A program made the translations under genes and the position numbers. Below are positions 17,588 through 27,004 of a stretch of DNA of 64,000 bases, in pieces (positions within the stretch are counted from its first letter, which is position 1; each line of letters opens with the position of its first letter). This DNA is from Desulfovibrionaceae bacterium (GTDB lineage Bacteria > Desulfobacterota > Desulfovibrionia > Desulfovibrionales > Desulfovibrionaceae), in the NCBI GenBank assembly GCA_015709205.1, contig JACCQO010000002.1:124001-188000 (forward strand). Reading direction: 5' to 3'. Under the pieces are notes generated by a model. The model made no database searches. It saw only the letters and a program-made list of their open reading frames with translations, and was not told where the DNA came from.

Positions 17588-19249
17588 CTAGCGCTTGAGC
17601 TGCAGCACCTCGCCGAGCAGGGTGTCCGTGGTCGTGATGACCTTGGAGTTGGCCTGGAAACCGCGCTGCGTGGTGATCATGTTCACGAATTCGCGGGCCA
17701 TGTCCACGTTGGACTGCTCCAGGGAGTTGGACTGGACAGTGCCCATGCCGTTGCCGTTGGCCGGGCCCGGCGACGCCTCGCCGGATTCGCGCGTCTGCGA
17801 GTAGAGGTTGCCGCCCTCGCGGTTCAGGCCCCACTTGTTCTGGAAGTCGTAGAGCGTGACCTGGTAGAGGTCGAGTACCTCGCCGTTGGAGTAGCGCCCC
17901 TGCAGGATGCCGTCGCGGTTCACGGTGATGGACTGCAGGAAGCCGAAGGTAAAGCCGTCCTGCGACTGGAACAGGGTGGACGAGGCCCCGGAGCGGCTGG
18001 TGGTGGGCTTGGAGTTGAGGCTCCTGTCGGTTCCCATGCTCGGCAGATTGGTTGCATCCGTGCCGACCATGGCGGCGTTGGATGTGGGAATGGAGCTGTC
18101 CCAGGCGTTGTCGCCGTCGATCAGGCCGAGGTTGAGCTCCATGTTGTAGGCGTTGGTCGCGCCCACGAAGCTGGCGTTGGATGCGCCGGTGAAGTTGGCC
18201 ACGAACATGGGATAGTGGTTCGTGGAAAACGGCGTGGGCTGCCAGTTGGAAAGCAGCTTGAAGTCGTCGGAAGTGCCCGTGGGGAAGGACAGCGCCGCGT
18301 CGGACTTGAGCGTGAAGGCGCTCATGTCGTCCAGCTCGCCCGTGGACTTGAAGGTCAGGGTGCCGACCATCAGCACGCCCGCCGCCGCGCTGGAGCCCAG
18401 CCCCACGCCGCCGAGCACGCGGTTGTCCTCCTGCGGGTCGATGGTGACCATGTACTCCCACACGCGGTTGTTGCCGGAGTTGGACATGTCCACCTGGTCG
18501 AAATAGATCGTCAGGTTGTGCGACGCGCCGCCCTCGTCGTAGACCTTGATGGTGTTCTGGTAGGCGTAGGCGGTCTCGCCCAAGGCGGGCTGGGCCGAGG
18601 TGCCCAGCGGGCGCTGGCCGTCCCAGGTCTCGAACAGGGCGAAGGCCGGGTTGCCCGTGGCGCTCACGGAGTTGTCGCCGCCCGTGGAGGCGTCCAGGTT
18701 GGTGATCACGGTCACGGACTGGGTGTGCTTGGGCGGTGAGGTGAAGTTCGCAAGACGGATGTCCTTGGGCACGCCCGTGCCCTTGATCTGGGACTGGGTC
18801 GAGGTGTTGGCGCCGGAACTGGTGGCGATGTTCGGCATCTGGCTCTGGATTTCCCAGCCCTGGAGCACATAGCCGTGCGGGTCGACGAGGTAGCCGTCGT
18901 TGTCGAAACGGAAGTTGCCCGCGCGGGTGTAGTAGGCCTGCTCCGAGTTCTTGACCTTGACCTGGAAGAAGCCCTTGCCGCCGATGGCCAGATCGGTTGC
19001 TTCGGTGGTGGTCTCGAAGGATCCCTGCCCGAAGTCCGAGAGCACGGTGCCGATGGCCACGCCGCGCCCCACCTGCGCAAGGCCCGAAGCCGTGTTCTGG
19101 TTCTGGTAGATGAAGTCCTCGAAGTCCATGCGTTGCGCCTTGAACCCGATGGTGTTCACGTTGGCGATGTTGTTGCCCAGGACGTTCATTCTCTCCCCGT
19201 GGGCCAAAAGGCCCGAGATGCCCGTCCACATGGATGCTGTTAAACTCAT
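17588..19249 (-). CDS. flgE: Flagellar hook protein FlgE
   Basis: Builds the flagellar hook outside the cell, exported by the flagellar type III system. 553 residues. The N-terminal rod/hook signature (GISGLLAHGERMNVLGNNIANVNTIGFK) and C-terminal motif (NVDMAREFVNMITTQRGFQANSKVITTTDTLLGEVLQLKR) are complete. It starts at 19249 with AGGAGG upstream. The middle region is larger than in enteric FlgE, consistent with extra surface domains. Last gene of fliK-flgD-flgE. Confidence 0.96.
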   Translation of the reverse strand: MSLTASMWTGISGLLAHGERMNVLGNNIANVNTIGFKAQRMDFEDFIYQNQNTASGLAQVGRGVAIGTVLSDFGQGSFETTTEATDLAIGGKGFFQVKVKNSEQAYYTRAGNFRFDNDGYLVDPHGYVLQGWEIQSQMPNIATSSGANTSTQSQIKGTGVPKDIRLANFTSPPKHTQSVTVITNLDASTGGDNSVSATGNPAFALFETWDGQRPLGTSAQPALGETAYAYQNTIKVYDEGGASHNLTIYFDQVDMSNSGNNRVWEYMVTIDPQEDNRVLGGVGLGSSAAAGVLMVGTLTFKSTGELDDMSAFTLKSDAALSFPTGTSDDFKLLSNWQPTPFSTNHYPMFVANFTGASNASFVGATNAYNMELNLGLIDGDNAWDSSIPTSNAAMVGTDATNLPSMGTDRSLNSKPTTSRSGASSTLFQSQDGFTFGFLQSITVNRDGILQGRYSNGEVLDLYQVTLYDFQNKWGLNREGGNLYSQTRESGEASPGPANGNGMGTVQSNSLEQSNVDMAREFVNMITTQRGFQANSKVITTTDTLLGEVLQLKR

Positions 19250-19281
19250 GTCCGACCTCCTCTTGTTCGTTCCGCTGCGGC

Positions 19282-20001
19282 CTAGCCGTCAGTCTCGGTA
19301 TCCTGATTCTGGGTGTTCTCGGCCGGTTTGACGACCTCCTTGACCTGCAGCAGGTTGATGTACCTGCCGTCGGTCAACCGGAGGTAGTGCGAGCCGTTCT
19401 CCGTCACAACTCCCGCGACTTCCCCTGACACGTCGGGATAGATGAGCGCAGCCTGCCCGTTCTCGTCTTCCGCAGCCATGGCGAAATAGTAGATGCCGTC
19501 GTCGAGCACGTTGCCGTCCTTGTTCTTGCCGTCCCACACGAATTCGTGAGAGCCCATGTTCTGTGCGCCCAGGTCTTCGCTGTCCACCATGTTGCCGGCG
19601 GAGTCGAAGATGTTGATCAGGCTCTTGGCCACGTCCCGGTCCAGGTCGTAGTAGACCACGCTCGTGGTCTCCGCGCCCTTGGAGATGGAACTGCCCGTGG
19701 CGCGCACGGACTTGCCGATGAAGTCCACGGCCGCGAACATGTCCTGGTAGGCGGACTGCTGGGCCATGGTGTTGATGCCGTCGCTGATGGCGTTGAGCTG
19801 CTCCAGGCTGGAGAATTGGGCCAACTGCGCCGTGAACTCCTTGTCTTCCATGGGGTTGAGCGGATCCTGGTGCTGCAGCTGGGCCACGAGGAGATTGAGG
19901 AAATCCTGCTTGCCCAGATCCGCCTTTCCCCAGGTCTTGATGGCACCGGCGCCAAGGCCGAAGTCGGTTTCGGCTTTTCCAATGATTCCAGCCATATCCA
20001 T
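19282..20001 (-). CDS. flgD: Flagellar hook assembly (cap) protein FlgD
   Basis: Transient hook cap guiding FlgE polymerisation. 239 residues. The N-terminal FlgD motif LGKQDFLNLLVAQLQHQDPLNPMEDKEFTAQLAQFSSLEQL is unmistakable although only short pieces are quoted: QDFLNLLVAQLQHQDPLNP near residue 32. The C-terminal half has the FlgD Ig/TUDOR-type strands with FVWDGKNKDGNVLDDGIYYF. Six bases separate it from fliK and 32 from flgE, so the three form one operon. Confidence 0.95.
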   Translation of the reverse strand: MDMAGIIGKAETDFGLGAGAIKTWGKADLGKQDFLNLLVAQLQHQDPLNPMEDKEFTAQLAQFSSLEQLNAISDGINTMAQQSAYQDMFAAVDFIGKSVRATGSSISKGAETTSVVYYDLDRDVAKSLINIFDSAGNMVDSEDLGAQNMGSHEFVWDGKNKDGNVLDDGIYYFAMAAEDENGQAALIYPDVSGEVAGVVTENGSHYLRLTDGRYINLLQVKEVVKPAENTQNQDTETDG

Positions 20002-20007
20002 AGCTCC

Positions 20008-21855
20008 TTAGGCGAACACGTCCAGCCCGTCGTGGGTAATTCTTGCCGTTCCGTTCACATTTTGCATTTCCTGGACCAGCCCCGAGCCCTCGGAACGGAG
20101 CACGCGGATGCGGTTGCGCATGCGCTCGCGCGCCTCGCGTTCGCGTGCCAGATTGTGGCTGTTCTCGCCCTGCCAGTCGCGCGTGGAGGCGTCGCGCGGC
20201 AGCTCGGTCTGCACCTCGAGCTTGTCAACCTTCAGCCCCTGCGCCTCCAGGCTGGCCTTGAGGTGCGACAGCTGGTCGCCCACGGCCTTGGAAACCTCGT
20301 GGTTCTCGGTGCGGATGGTTGCCGTGACCTCCTTGTTGTGCACCTGAAGGATCACGGTCAGCTTGCCCAGTTCGGGCGGGTCCAGCCGCAGGGTCAGCTC
20401 CTTGCCGCCCTCGGCCAGGGTCTTCATCATCCCGTTCTTGACCTGCCCGAGCACGCTTTCGGGCGAAAGTTTTGCCTGGCGCAGGGTGGCCGAGGCCTTT
20501 TCCGCGGACTGCCTGGCGGTCTCCACGGCCTGCTGCGCGGCGAACTCCGCGGCCTCGGCGCGCGTCGTGGCGGCGTCGGTCTTGCCGGTGTGTTCGTTCT
20601 GCTCGCCCACACGGCCCCACAGGGCGTTCCAGGACTTTTCGTCCTTGGACTGCTCGGCCCCGTTGTGCTGTGCGCCGTTCTGGGTGGTTCCCTGGTCCTT
20701 GGCGTTTGCGGCCGCCTGGCCGTTCTGCGGTGCGGTCGTACCCCCGCCGTTGGTCCCGGCGTCGCCGGTGCGGTGCAGCGGGTGGTCGTGCAGGGATTCG
20801 CCGTCCATGGCCTTGGCGGCGTTCTGGACAGCGCCCTGGGCTGCGGCCTGCGCGGCCTTGCGTTCGGCGGGGTCCATGCCGTCCGTGCCTTCCTTGGCCG
20901 CCTTTTCGATGAGCGTGCGCACCTGCTCCACGTTCTTGGTCTCGTGGCGGCCGGCGCGGGCCAGCGTTTCCAGGCGGTTGGAATCCTTGAAAACCTCGGC
21001 CAGCCGCTCGCGCAGATTGGCGGTGTCGTCGTCGTCCAGCAGGGCCTGCATTTCGGTCACGTCCTTGCCGATGGCCGTGAGCGAAGCCGTGAGCTGCTCC
21101 TTGGAGAAATTGCCCTTGGCCAGGCCGTTGATCATGCCCGTGAGCTTTTGCTGGACGGACGCGGACAAACCCAGGGCCGTGGACAGGGCCCGCAACTCCT
21201 TGGGGTCGATGGACGCGGCCTGCGAACGGGTCAGTCCCTGCAGGGCCGAGCCCACCGCCTCCCAGGCCGAAGCCAGGTCGCCGTCTTCCAGTCCCTTGAG
21301 GAGCTTGGCCGACTTTTCGGGAGACATGCCCAGCTTGCCGAACAGGGAGGCGAGGTTTTCGCGCAGCTCGGGCGTGAGGCCCGGACGCAGGGCGAAGGCC
21401 GCCTGGGGCCCGGCCTTGGCGCTGAGCGTTTCCAGGAAGGAGGACCAGTCCAGGCCGCCGGCGTTGACGCGGTCCTGGAGCGTGGCGATCTCGGCGTCGG
21501 AGAATCCGTAGGCCGACAGGGCGTCCTTGAGCGCGGCAAAATCTTCCTTGGTCACGGCCTTGCCCGAGAGCTTGTCCTTGGCCTTCTGCGCGGCCTCTTC
21601 GGACGACTCGGCGGCGCTTGCGTGGGCCTTGGCCGCGGCACGGGCAGCCCGAGCCTCGCGGTTGCGGATGCTCGCCAGCGTCCTCGCCGTGTCCTCGGCG
21701 CTTTCCTTGGATTCCGAGGAGTTGGCTCGTGCAGCGACGCGCTCGAACAGGGCCTCGAAGCCGCCGTCCTCGGCCCCGGAGGTCTTGGAACGGGACAGGG
21801 AGGGCAGTTGCAGGCCTTCGGCTGCCTGGCTCAATTGGGCGGGAAAAAATTGCAT
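20008..21855 (-). CDS. fliK: Flagellar hook-length control protein FliK
   Basis: Molecular ruler that sets hook length and switches export specificity. 615 residues from the ATG at 21855 with GAGGAG upstream; the longer frame to 22593 runs through non-coding sequence and a glycosyltransferase. The N-terminal 450 residues are low in hydrophobicity, alanine-, lysine- and glutamine-rich, as usual for FliK rulers. The C-terminal hook-length domain is clear: GKELTLRLDPPELGKLTVIL and LKASLEAQGLKVDKLEV. First gene of the hook operon. Confidence 0.92.
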   Translation of the reverse strand: MQFFPAQLSQAAEGLQLPSLSRSKTSGAEDGGFEALFERVAARANSSESKESAEDTARTLASIRNREARAARAAAKAHASAAESSEEAAQKAKDKLSGKAVTKEDFAALKDALSAYGFSDAEIATLQDRVNAGGLDWSSFLETLSAKAGPQAAFALRPGLTPELRENLASLFGKLGMSPEKSAKLLKGLEDGDLASAWEAVGSALQGLTRSQAASIDPKELRALSTALGLSASVQQKLTGMINGLAKGNFSKEQLTASLTAIGKDVTEMQALLDDDDTANLRERLAEVFKDSNRLETLARAGRHETKNVEQVRTLIEKAAKEGTDGMDPAERKAAQAAAQGAVQNAAKAMDGESLHDHPLHRTGDAGTNGGGTTAPQNGQAAANAKDQGTTQNGAQHNGAEQSKDEKSWNALWGRVGEQNEHTGKTDAATTRAEAAEFAAQQAVETARQSAEKASATLRQAKLSPESVLGQVKNGMMKTLAEGGKELTLRLDPPELGKLTVILQVHNKEVTATIRTENHEVSKAVGDQLSHLKASLEAQGLKVDKLEVQTELPRDASTRDWQGENSHNLAREREARERMRNRIRVLRSEGSGLVQEMQNVNGTARITHDGLDVFA

Positions 21856-21881
21856 GATCTGTCTCCTCGGGGCGTAGTATT

Positions 21882-21896
21882 TCAAAGGCCGTTCCA
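21882..21896 (-). promoter_or_regulatory. Sigma-54-like promoter of the fliK-flgD-flgE operon
   Basis: On the minus strand the site reads TGGAACGGCCTTTGA, with GG at -24 and TTG at -12 in correct spacing; the final conserved C is A. Transcription would start about 15 bases before the fliK start. It is consistent with early/middle hook genes being RpoN-dependent. Confidence 0.5.
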
Positions 21897-22151
21897 ATTG
21901 CGTCGGCGAGGCCGGCGAGAGGCGTGTGCAGTGGCGCATGCAGCGGCGCGTGAAGCGGCTGGGAAGCGGTTGGGAAGCGGCGCGAAGCGCGGGCCTTTGG
22001 TCGGCCGCCGGTGAACGTGCGGACGGATGCGCGGGCGGTGCGGCTGCCCGAAGCATCCGTCCGCACTTCCCCCGGCGTCCCTGGAGCGCGGCGGCGCGGA
22101 GGCTGGGGAAGCGCGGAGGCGGGGGACGGTGGGAAAGGCGGAGGTACGGGG

Positions 22152-22171
22152 GAGGCGGCGCGGGCCGCCTC
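22152..22171 (-). terminator. Short hairpin after the long mot/glycosyltransferase operon
   Basis: GAGGCGGC (22152-22159) pairs with GCCGCCTC (22164-22171) over a 4-base loop, about 40 bases beyond the stop at 22211. No T-run follows on the minus strand, so it may mark the operon end only weakly. Confidence 0.3.
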
Positions 22172-22210
22172 TTCCTTAGAGAAAGGAGGAAGGCGCGGCG
22201 GTTCGCCGGG

Positions 22211-23746
22211 TCATGCGCGGACCAGGGCGGCGAGGCGCTCGATGCCGCCCAGGGCGTCGGCAAAGGCCGGGGGCGCGTAGTTCGCGTTCTGCAGAAAGAG
22301 CTGCAGGAACCCCGTGAGCGGGCGAAGGAAGAGGGGATGGCCGAACCAGAATTCCGGGGGCAGGGCCGGGCCGCCCGGCGCGCGCAGGGCCTGGGACAGT
22401 CCCGCGCCCAGGCGGGGCAGGGTGCGGCCGAAGGCCTGGGCCAGCCTGGGCTGGGCGGCCACCGCGCGCCACGCCGCAGCCAGGGCGGCATCGTCCCACA
22501 GTCCGAACCGCGCACCGAAAAACGCCCGCCACAATCCCGCCACGGCCTCGCGCGCCGCCGGCTGCGCGCGTCCGTCCGCCGGGCGCAGCGCATACAGCCC
22601 GTGCGCGTCGCGCGCGCTGCGGAACAGGCGCATGCCCGGCAGGCTCGGAGCCTCAGCGCCGCCGCGCCCGTCCCCGCGGACCAGGGCGGCGGCCAGTCCG
22701 GCCACGTGGGCGGCCAGGGCCTCTGTCCCGGCTCCGCCCGCGTACGGCGTGCGGCAGGGCTGCGCGTCGCGCGCGCAGCGCCAGCAGTTCGCGCAGCTCA
22801 CGGCCGCCTGGAGCACGAAGTGCCCGGGCGGAAACGGTCCCGTGTCCCACGGGCTCACCGGGCCCAGGGACAGGTCCAGCGTGCGGATGCCCGCGAACGA
22901 GGCCACGTGCATGGGCCCCGTGTCCGGGGTGACGAACAGGTCCAGGGTGCGGCCGAAGTCCACGAATTCGGCCAGGGAGAAGCGGCCCGCAAGATTGTTG
23001 TCCTCCAGGTCCGCCATGCGCGCGGCCTGCGCGGCCGGTTCCGTGTCCCCGGGCCCGCCCAGGAAGTACGGCGTCAGGCCCAGGTCCGCCAAGCGGCGCG
23101 CCAGATGGGCGTAGAACGCGGGCTCGGGCCGCTTGGCCGGTTCGCTCGCGCCCACGAAGAGCCCGACGCGTGGTTGCCCAGACGGCTCGTTCTGCCCGGA
23201 GGGCTCGTTCTGCCCGAATGGCTCGTTCTGCCTGGAGGGCGCACCCGCCCCGCCGTGCGTCCCGTCGTCGGTCCCGGCGCGCCCGACGGGCGGCGGCGGG
23301 GTGAGGGCGCGCAGCCCCTCGGTCCCCACGGCGTCCAGGGCGTTCATTTCCGCCCAGTGGAAGCGGTTGGCGCGGTTGTTGTGCACGATGGCGGCCCGGT
23401 AGAGCAGGGCCTCGCCCCGGATGTAGGTGGCCCCGTCCGCCCCGCACAGCGGGCCGATGACAGCCTCGCTCTCGACCATGGCCGCTATGCGCGCGGCCAC
23501 GGGGCGGTGGCTGAGGTTGATCACCGGTCCGAACCGCTCGTTGAGCAGCGTGGAGACCGCCTCGGACTGCACGTAGCGCACCTGCGGCCCCAGGGGCGCA
23601 AGCCCCTCGTAGAACGGCCGCTCGGCCACCACCCACACGGGCCGCTGCGGCCGCTCCCGGGCCAGTGCGCGCAGCAGCGGGAAGGTCATGACCAGGTCGC
23701 CCATGCGCTGCATCTGCAGGACCAGGGCGGGACGTTCGGCGGACAT
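22211..23746 (-). CDS. Glycosyltransferase family 9 (heptosyltransferase-like)
   Basis: 511 residues. The N-terminus LVLQMQRMGDLVMTFPLLRAL matches the GT9 fold entry, and the C-terminal donor-site motif FVTPDTGPMHVASFAGI is typical of heptosyltransferases. CANCWRCARDAQPC adds a cysteine cluster often seen after that motif. A low-complexity insert around residue 170-185 comes from a tandem 18-bp DNA repeat (QNEPSG units). The roughly 170 C-terminal residues have no obvious family. It is the last gene after motA-motB and another glycosyltransferase, so flagellin glycosylation is a more likely role than LPS synthesis. The acceptor is unknown. Confidence 0.82.
   Translation of the reverse strand: MSAERPALVLQMQRMGDLVMTFPLLRALARERPQRPVWVVAERPFYEGLAPLGPQVRYVQSEAVSTLLNERFGPVINLSHRPVAARIAAMVESEAVIGPLCGADGATYIRGEALLYRAAIVHNNRANRFHWAEMNALDAVGTEGLRALTPPPPVGRAGTDDGTHGGAGAPSRQNEPFGQNEPSGQNEPSGQPRVGLFVGASEPAKRPEPAFYAHLARRLADLGLTPYFLGGPGDTEPAAQAARMADLEDNNLAGRFSLAEFVDFGRTLDLFVTPDTGPMHVASFAGIRTLDLSLGPVSPWDTGPFPPGHFVLQAAVSCANCWRCARDAQPCRTPYAGGAGTEALAAHVAGLAAALVRGDGRGGAEAPSLPGMRLFRSARDAHGLYALRPADGRAQPAAREAVAGLWRAFFGARFGLWDDAALAAAWRAVAAQPRLAQAFGRTLPRLGAGLSQALRAPGGPALPPEFWFGHPLFLRPLTGFLQLFLQNANYAPPAFADALGGIERLAALVRA
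23184..23237 (-). repeat. Three tandem 18-bp in-frame repeats inside the GT9 gene
   Basis: GGCTCGTTCTGCCCGGAG is repeated at 23184, 23202 (variant end CCCGAAT) and 23220 (one base changed). The unit is a multiple of three and encodes QNEPSG/QNEPFG, so copy-number change would lengthen or shorten a linker without frameshift. Confidence 0.92.
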
Positions 23747-23777
23747 GGATTCGCTCCGTGGCGGCGCGCCCGGCCGG

Positions 23778-25466
23778 CTAGCCGAAGGCGGCGCGCATGG
23801 TTTCCAGCAGGGTGCGCACGCGGTGCTCGTAGGTGTGCTCCGCGAGCACGCGGCGGCGCGCCGCGCTCACGATGGCGCGGCGCGCGGCCGGGTTGTCCAG
23901 GTAGAAGCGCACCAGTTCGCCCACCTCGCCGGGCTCGCGGAAAAAGGCGATCTCCCTGCCGGGCTCGAAAAGGTTTTCCATCTGCTCGCGCCAGTCCGTG
24001 AGCAGGAAGGCGCCCGTGGCGGGCACGTCGAAGACGCGCTGATTCACCGCCCCCTTCATCTGCTTGCTCGTGCAGTTGAAGTTGATCTCGTGCAGGGGAT
24101 AGAAGGACGGCAAGGCCGTGTAGTAGTTGAGCTCGCTGTGCCAGCGCCAGGGCTCCGGCCGCCCCTTGAAGGTGATCTTCCAGCCCGTGTCGCCCGCGAT
24201 GAGCGGGTTGAAGGGCAGAATGCCCAGCAGGCAGTCGCGGCGATACTGGCGCGTGGCCTCCCAGGTGATCATGGCCTCGTAGGCCAGCTGGCGCTCCGGA
24301 TCGGCCAGGGCCTCGAAGGCCGGGAGCAGCTCCGGGTGGACGGCGGCCAGGTAGCGGCGCACCGAGGGTTCGGAGTGTTCGCGGAATCCGGCGGCCACCC
24401 GTTTGTAGCTCGTGAGCAGGGGCCTGGAAAGGCGGCCGCGCTTCATGCGGTGGCCGACCTTGTACTGCATGGAGTTGCCCACGAAGGCCACGCGCGCGGC
24501 CAGGGGGTGGGGCGGCGGCGGCGCGGGAGGTGGGGCGAAGCGCAGCGCGTCCGTGCCCAGGGGCAGGTAGGAGACGTGTTCGAAGCCCAGGGCGCGCAGC
24601 GAGGCGATGTTGTCCGTGTCCCAGGTGAAGATGGCCGTGAACGGGCTGACGAGCTTGTTGTAGAGGTAGAGGATCAGGTGTGGGTTGTCCACGAACCACG
24701 AGGCCAGGGGCAGCTCCAGCCGCTCCATGAGGTCGATGAGCACGCCCTCGCGATCCACGCCCAGGTGGTTGATGGTGAACACGAAGTCGGGCCGGAATTC
24801 GACCACGGCCTTGAGCAGTTCCTCCACGAACTCCGTGGTGCCCACCTCGTCGTTGGTCACCTGGAGCAGGCGGTGGGGCACTTTCATGCGTTCGCAGGCC
24901 GCGATGATTTCGCCCATGAGGAAGTAGCGGCTGGTGATCAGCAGCACGCGCGGCGGCCAGGACGCGAACTTGGCGTACCTGGCGCGGGCCCAGAAGTCGT
25001 AGCTGGCGCTGGCCGCGAGCCGTTCGCGGATCAGGCCGTAGTGGCCGCGGTCCAGGCGCAGGTACACGGGGTTGGCCAGCGGGGCCAGGGGGGCGCCCCC
25101 GTGCTCCATCTGCCAGGCCGTGAGCCGCCGCAGGGCTTCGTCCGTGTCTTCGTCCACCCAGAACACGGCGTCGCCGAACCGTTCGCGCACGCCCGTGACC
25201 GCCTGGATGGCCGCTTCGCGGTCCACCACGGCCACCGGGCGGCCCGCCGCGAGCAGGGCCTGGACGGCGTGGCCCAACCCCGCGCCCAGGAGCACGGGCA
25301 GCGCGTCCGGTGGGGCGTCGTCGGCCAGGATGCGCTCGCGCTCCGCCCCGCCGCGGCCCAAAAGCCGCCAAGTGCGCTCCGGCCATTCCAGCCGCACGTC
25401 CACCGTGCGGCCGTCTGCGTCGGGCACGGCGTGGGCGGTGTAGGGAGCGGCGTGGGGGCCGGGCAT
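23778..25466 (-). CDS. CgeB-like glycosyltransferase (DUF3880-type plus GT1-like C-terminus)
   Basis: 562 residues from ATG 25466, which begins 2 bases after the motB stop. The N-terminal 150 residues are a small SAM-enzyme-like or Rossmann region ([26 protein letters not shown]). A CgeB-like domain follows, with [44 protein letters not shown] and [14 protein letters not shown]. The C-terminal part ([30 protein letters not shown]) is the typical CgeB C-terminal sugar-binding segment. Proteins of this type are common beside flagellar genes in sulfate reducers. Modification of flagellin or another surface protein is inferred from context. Confidence 0.83.
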   Translation of the reverse strand: MPGPHAAPYTAHAVPDADGRTVDVRLEWPERTWRLLGRGGAERERILADDAPPDALPVLLGAGLGHAVQALLAAGRPVAVVDREAAIQAVTGVRERFGDAVFWVDEDTDEALRRLTAWQMEHGGAPLAPLANPVYLRLDRGHYGLIRERLAASASYDFWARARYAKFASWPPRVLLITSRYFLMGEIIAACERMKVPHRLLQVTNDEVGTTEFVEELLKAVVEFRPDFVFTINHLGVDREGVLIDLMERLELPLASWFVDNPHLILYLYNKLVSPFTAIFTWDTDNIASLRALGFEHVSYLPLGTDALRFAPPPAPPPPHPLAARVAFVGNSMQYKVGHRMKRGRLSRPLLTSYKRVAAGFREHSEPSVRRYLAAVHPELLPAFEALADPERQLAYEAMITWEATRQYRRDCLLGILPFNPLIAGDTGWKITFKGRPEPWRWHSELNYYTALPSFYPLHEINFNCTSKQMKGAVNQRVFDVPATGAFLLTDWREQMENLFEPGREIAFFREPGEVGELVRFYLDNPAARRAIVSAARRRVLAEHTYEHRVRTLLETMRAAFG

Positions 25467-25468
25467 GG

Positions 25469-26224
25469 CTACCAGCTCTGGGCCTCGGGGCGGTGGAAGT
25501 AGAATTCCATGCGCCGGTTGGCTTCGCGGTTCTTGTCCGAGGTGTTGGGCAGCAGGGGCTGGGAGTCGGCGTAGCCCACGGCCTTGAGCCGCGTGGGCGG
25601 AATCTCGCCGTGCTCCATGACGTAGCGCAGGGCGGCGGCGGCGCGGGCCGAGCTGAGCTCCCAGTTGGTGGGGTACTGGGCGTTGTTGGGCGGCTGGTCG
25701 TCGGTGTGCCCGCGCACGACCACGTTGAAGTTGTATTCCTTGAGGATCTTGATGACTCGGGCGAAGATGGCCTCGGCCGAGGGCTTGAGGTGCGCCGAGC
25801 CGGGGTCGAACATCTCGCTCATGTCCACGCGCAGGACCACGCCGTCGTCGTCGGCCGTGACCTTGGTGACCTTCTTGAGCTTGGGGTCGTCGAGCACGTT
25901 CTTGAGCTGCAGGACCAGGCCGAGGATCTGCTTGTTCTGCTGGCTCAGCTCCACGTCCTTGCGCTCGTAGTTGGTGGGCGAGAACGCGGCGTAGGGCGCG
26001 TCCTTGCGCTTGATCTGCACGCCGAAGGCGTCCTTGACCGAGCCCATCAGGGTCTTGAAGGTGTTGATGTCCTGCTTGGCGAAGGAGAGCAGGAGGATGA
26101 AGAAGCACAGCAGCAGCGTGACCATGTCCGAGAAGGTCGCCATCCATTCGGGCAATCCTTCCGGACAGTCCGCGTCGCACTTCTTGGGCGGCGGGGGCGG
26201 AGGCGACTGGTTTTTCTTGGCCAT
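25469..26224 (-). CDS. motB: Flagellar motor stator protein MotB
   Basis: Peptidoglycan-anchored stator subunit. 251 residues. A proline-rich, cysteine-containing cytoplasmic start is followed by one helix [21 protein letters not shown] carrying the essential membrane aspartate in FSDMVTLLL. The plug/linker and the OmpA-like peptidoglycan-binding domain ([42 protein letters not shown]) are complete. It lies 15 bases downstream of motA. The double cysteine-containing N-terminus ([10 protein letters not shown]) is typical of this group's MotB. Confidence 0.95.
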   Translation of the reverse strand: MAKKNQSPPPPPPKKCDADCPEGLPEWMATFSDMVTLLLCFFILLLSFAKQDINTFKTLMGSVKDAFGVQIKRKDAPYAAFSPTNYERKDVELSQQNKQILGLVLQLKNVLDDPKLKKVTKVTADDDGVVLRVDMSEMFDPGSAHLKPSAEAIFARVIKILKEYNFNVVVRGHTDDQPPNNAQYPTNWELSSARAAAALRYVMEHGEIPPTRLKAVGYADSQPLLPNTSDKNREANRRMEFYFHRPEAQSW

Positions 26225-26239
26225 GTCCGCTCGCTCCGG

Positions 26240-26990
26240 CTACGCGTCCCGCATGGAGGGCGCCAGGAAGGAGTAGAGCTTCTCCTTGACGATGGTCGGA
26301 TGCTCGCCGTTGAGGATGCCGATGACGCCTTCCATGACCATCTCCAGGGCGCCGGCCTCCTCGCTGGAGCGCTCGCCGAGCTTGTTGGCCACGGGAATGA
26401 ACACGAGGTTGGCGAGCATGGAGCCGTAGAAGGTGGTCAGCAGGGCCACGGCCATGGCCGGGCCGATGGACGACGGATCGGAGAGGTTCTGGAGCATCTG
26501 CACCAGGCCGATGAGCGTGCCGATCATGCCGAAGGCCGGGGACATGCTGCCCAGGTTCTTGAACACGCTCTGGCCGACCTTGTGGCGGCTCTTCATGTTG
26601 TCGATCTCGATCTGCATGACCGTGCGCACCAGGGATTCCTCGGTGCCGTCGGCCACGAGCTGGATGCCGCGCTTGAGGAACGGGTCGTCCAGGCTGACCT
26701 TTTCCAGGGCCACCAGGCTTTCCTTGCGCGCCTTGTCCGCGAGCATGACCAGGGTGCGGATGGACTCGGCGTGGTCCGGGCTCTTGGCGAAGAAGGCCTT
26801 CATGGCCACCTTGATGGAGCCGAGCACCGTTTTCATGGGATACATGATGAAGATGGACGCGCAGGTGCCGCCGAACACGATGACCACGGACGGGATGTCG
26901 ATGAACCCGCCCATGTTGCCGCCCATGGCTATGGCCCCGATAACGAGGCCAAACCCCCCCCAAGATGCCGATGAGTGTCGCGATGTCCAT
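26240..26990 (-). CDS. motA: Flagellar motor stator protein MotA, frame broken by an 8-G tract
   Basis: Proton- or sodium-channel stator subunit partnered with MotB. Reading from ATG 26990 gives [12 protein letters not shown], a normal MotA/PomA start, then a run of eight G (plus-strand C at 26954-26961) throws the frame off. The +0 continuation is [13 protein letters not shown]. With seven G the frame would continue as [31 protein letters not shown] and on through a complete C-terminus ([10 protein letters not shown]). The span is 3n+1 bases, exactly one extra base. Without correction, the residual ORF starts at 26926 and lacks the first helix. This could be a real slippage-prone tract, a mutation in this strain, or a sequencing error. 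Confidence 0.9.
26954..26961 (-). repeat. G8 homopolymer in motA codons 11-13
   Basis: Minus strand reads CTTGGGGGGGGTTTGG. Seven G restores the MotA frame; eight breaks it. Homopolymeric G tracts of this length are known slippage hot spots in other bacteria. Confidence 0.9.
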
Positions 26991-27004
26991 GACTGCTTCT
27001 GCCG

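Larger units (their letters stand above)
21856..22210. other. Intergenic region upstream of fliK (355 bases)
   Basis: No gene supported. It contains the sigma-54-like site at 21882, an 11-bp imperfect repeat (aagcggYtggg twice plus a degenerate copy, 21953-21990), and an 8-bp-stem hairpin at 22152-22171 just after the stop of the glycosyltransferase gene. Confidence 0.6.

Noticed and set aside
26240..26926. Annotating motA from the internal ATG 26926 as a complete shorter protein
   Set aside because: It would lack the first membrane helix that is clearly encoded just upstream in the shifted frame; a frame disruption explains the data better.
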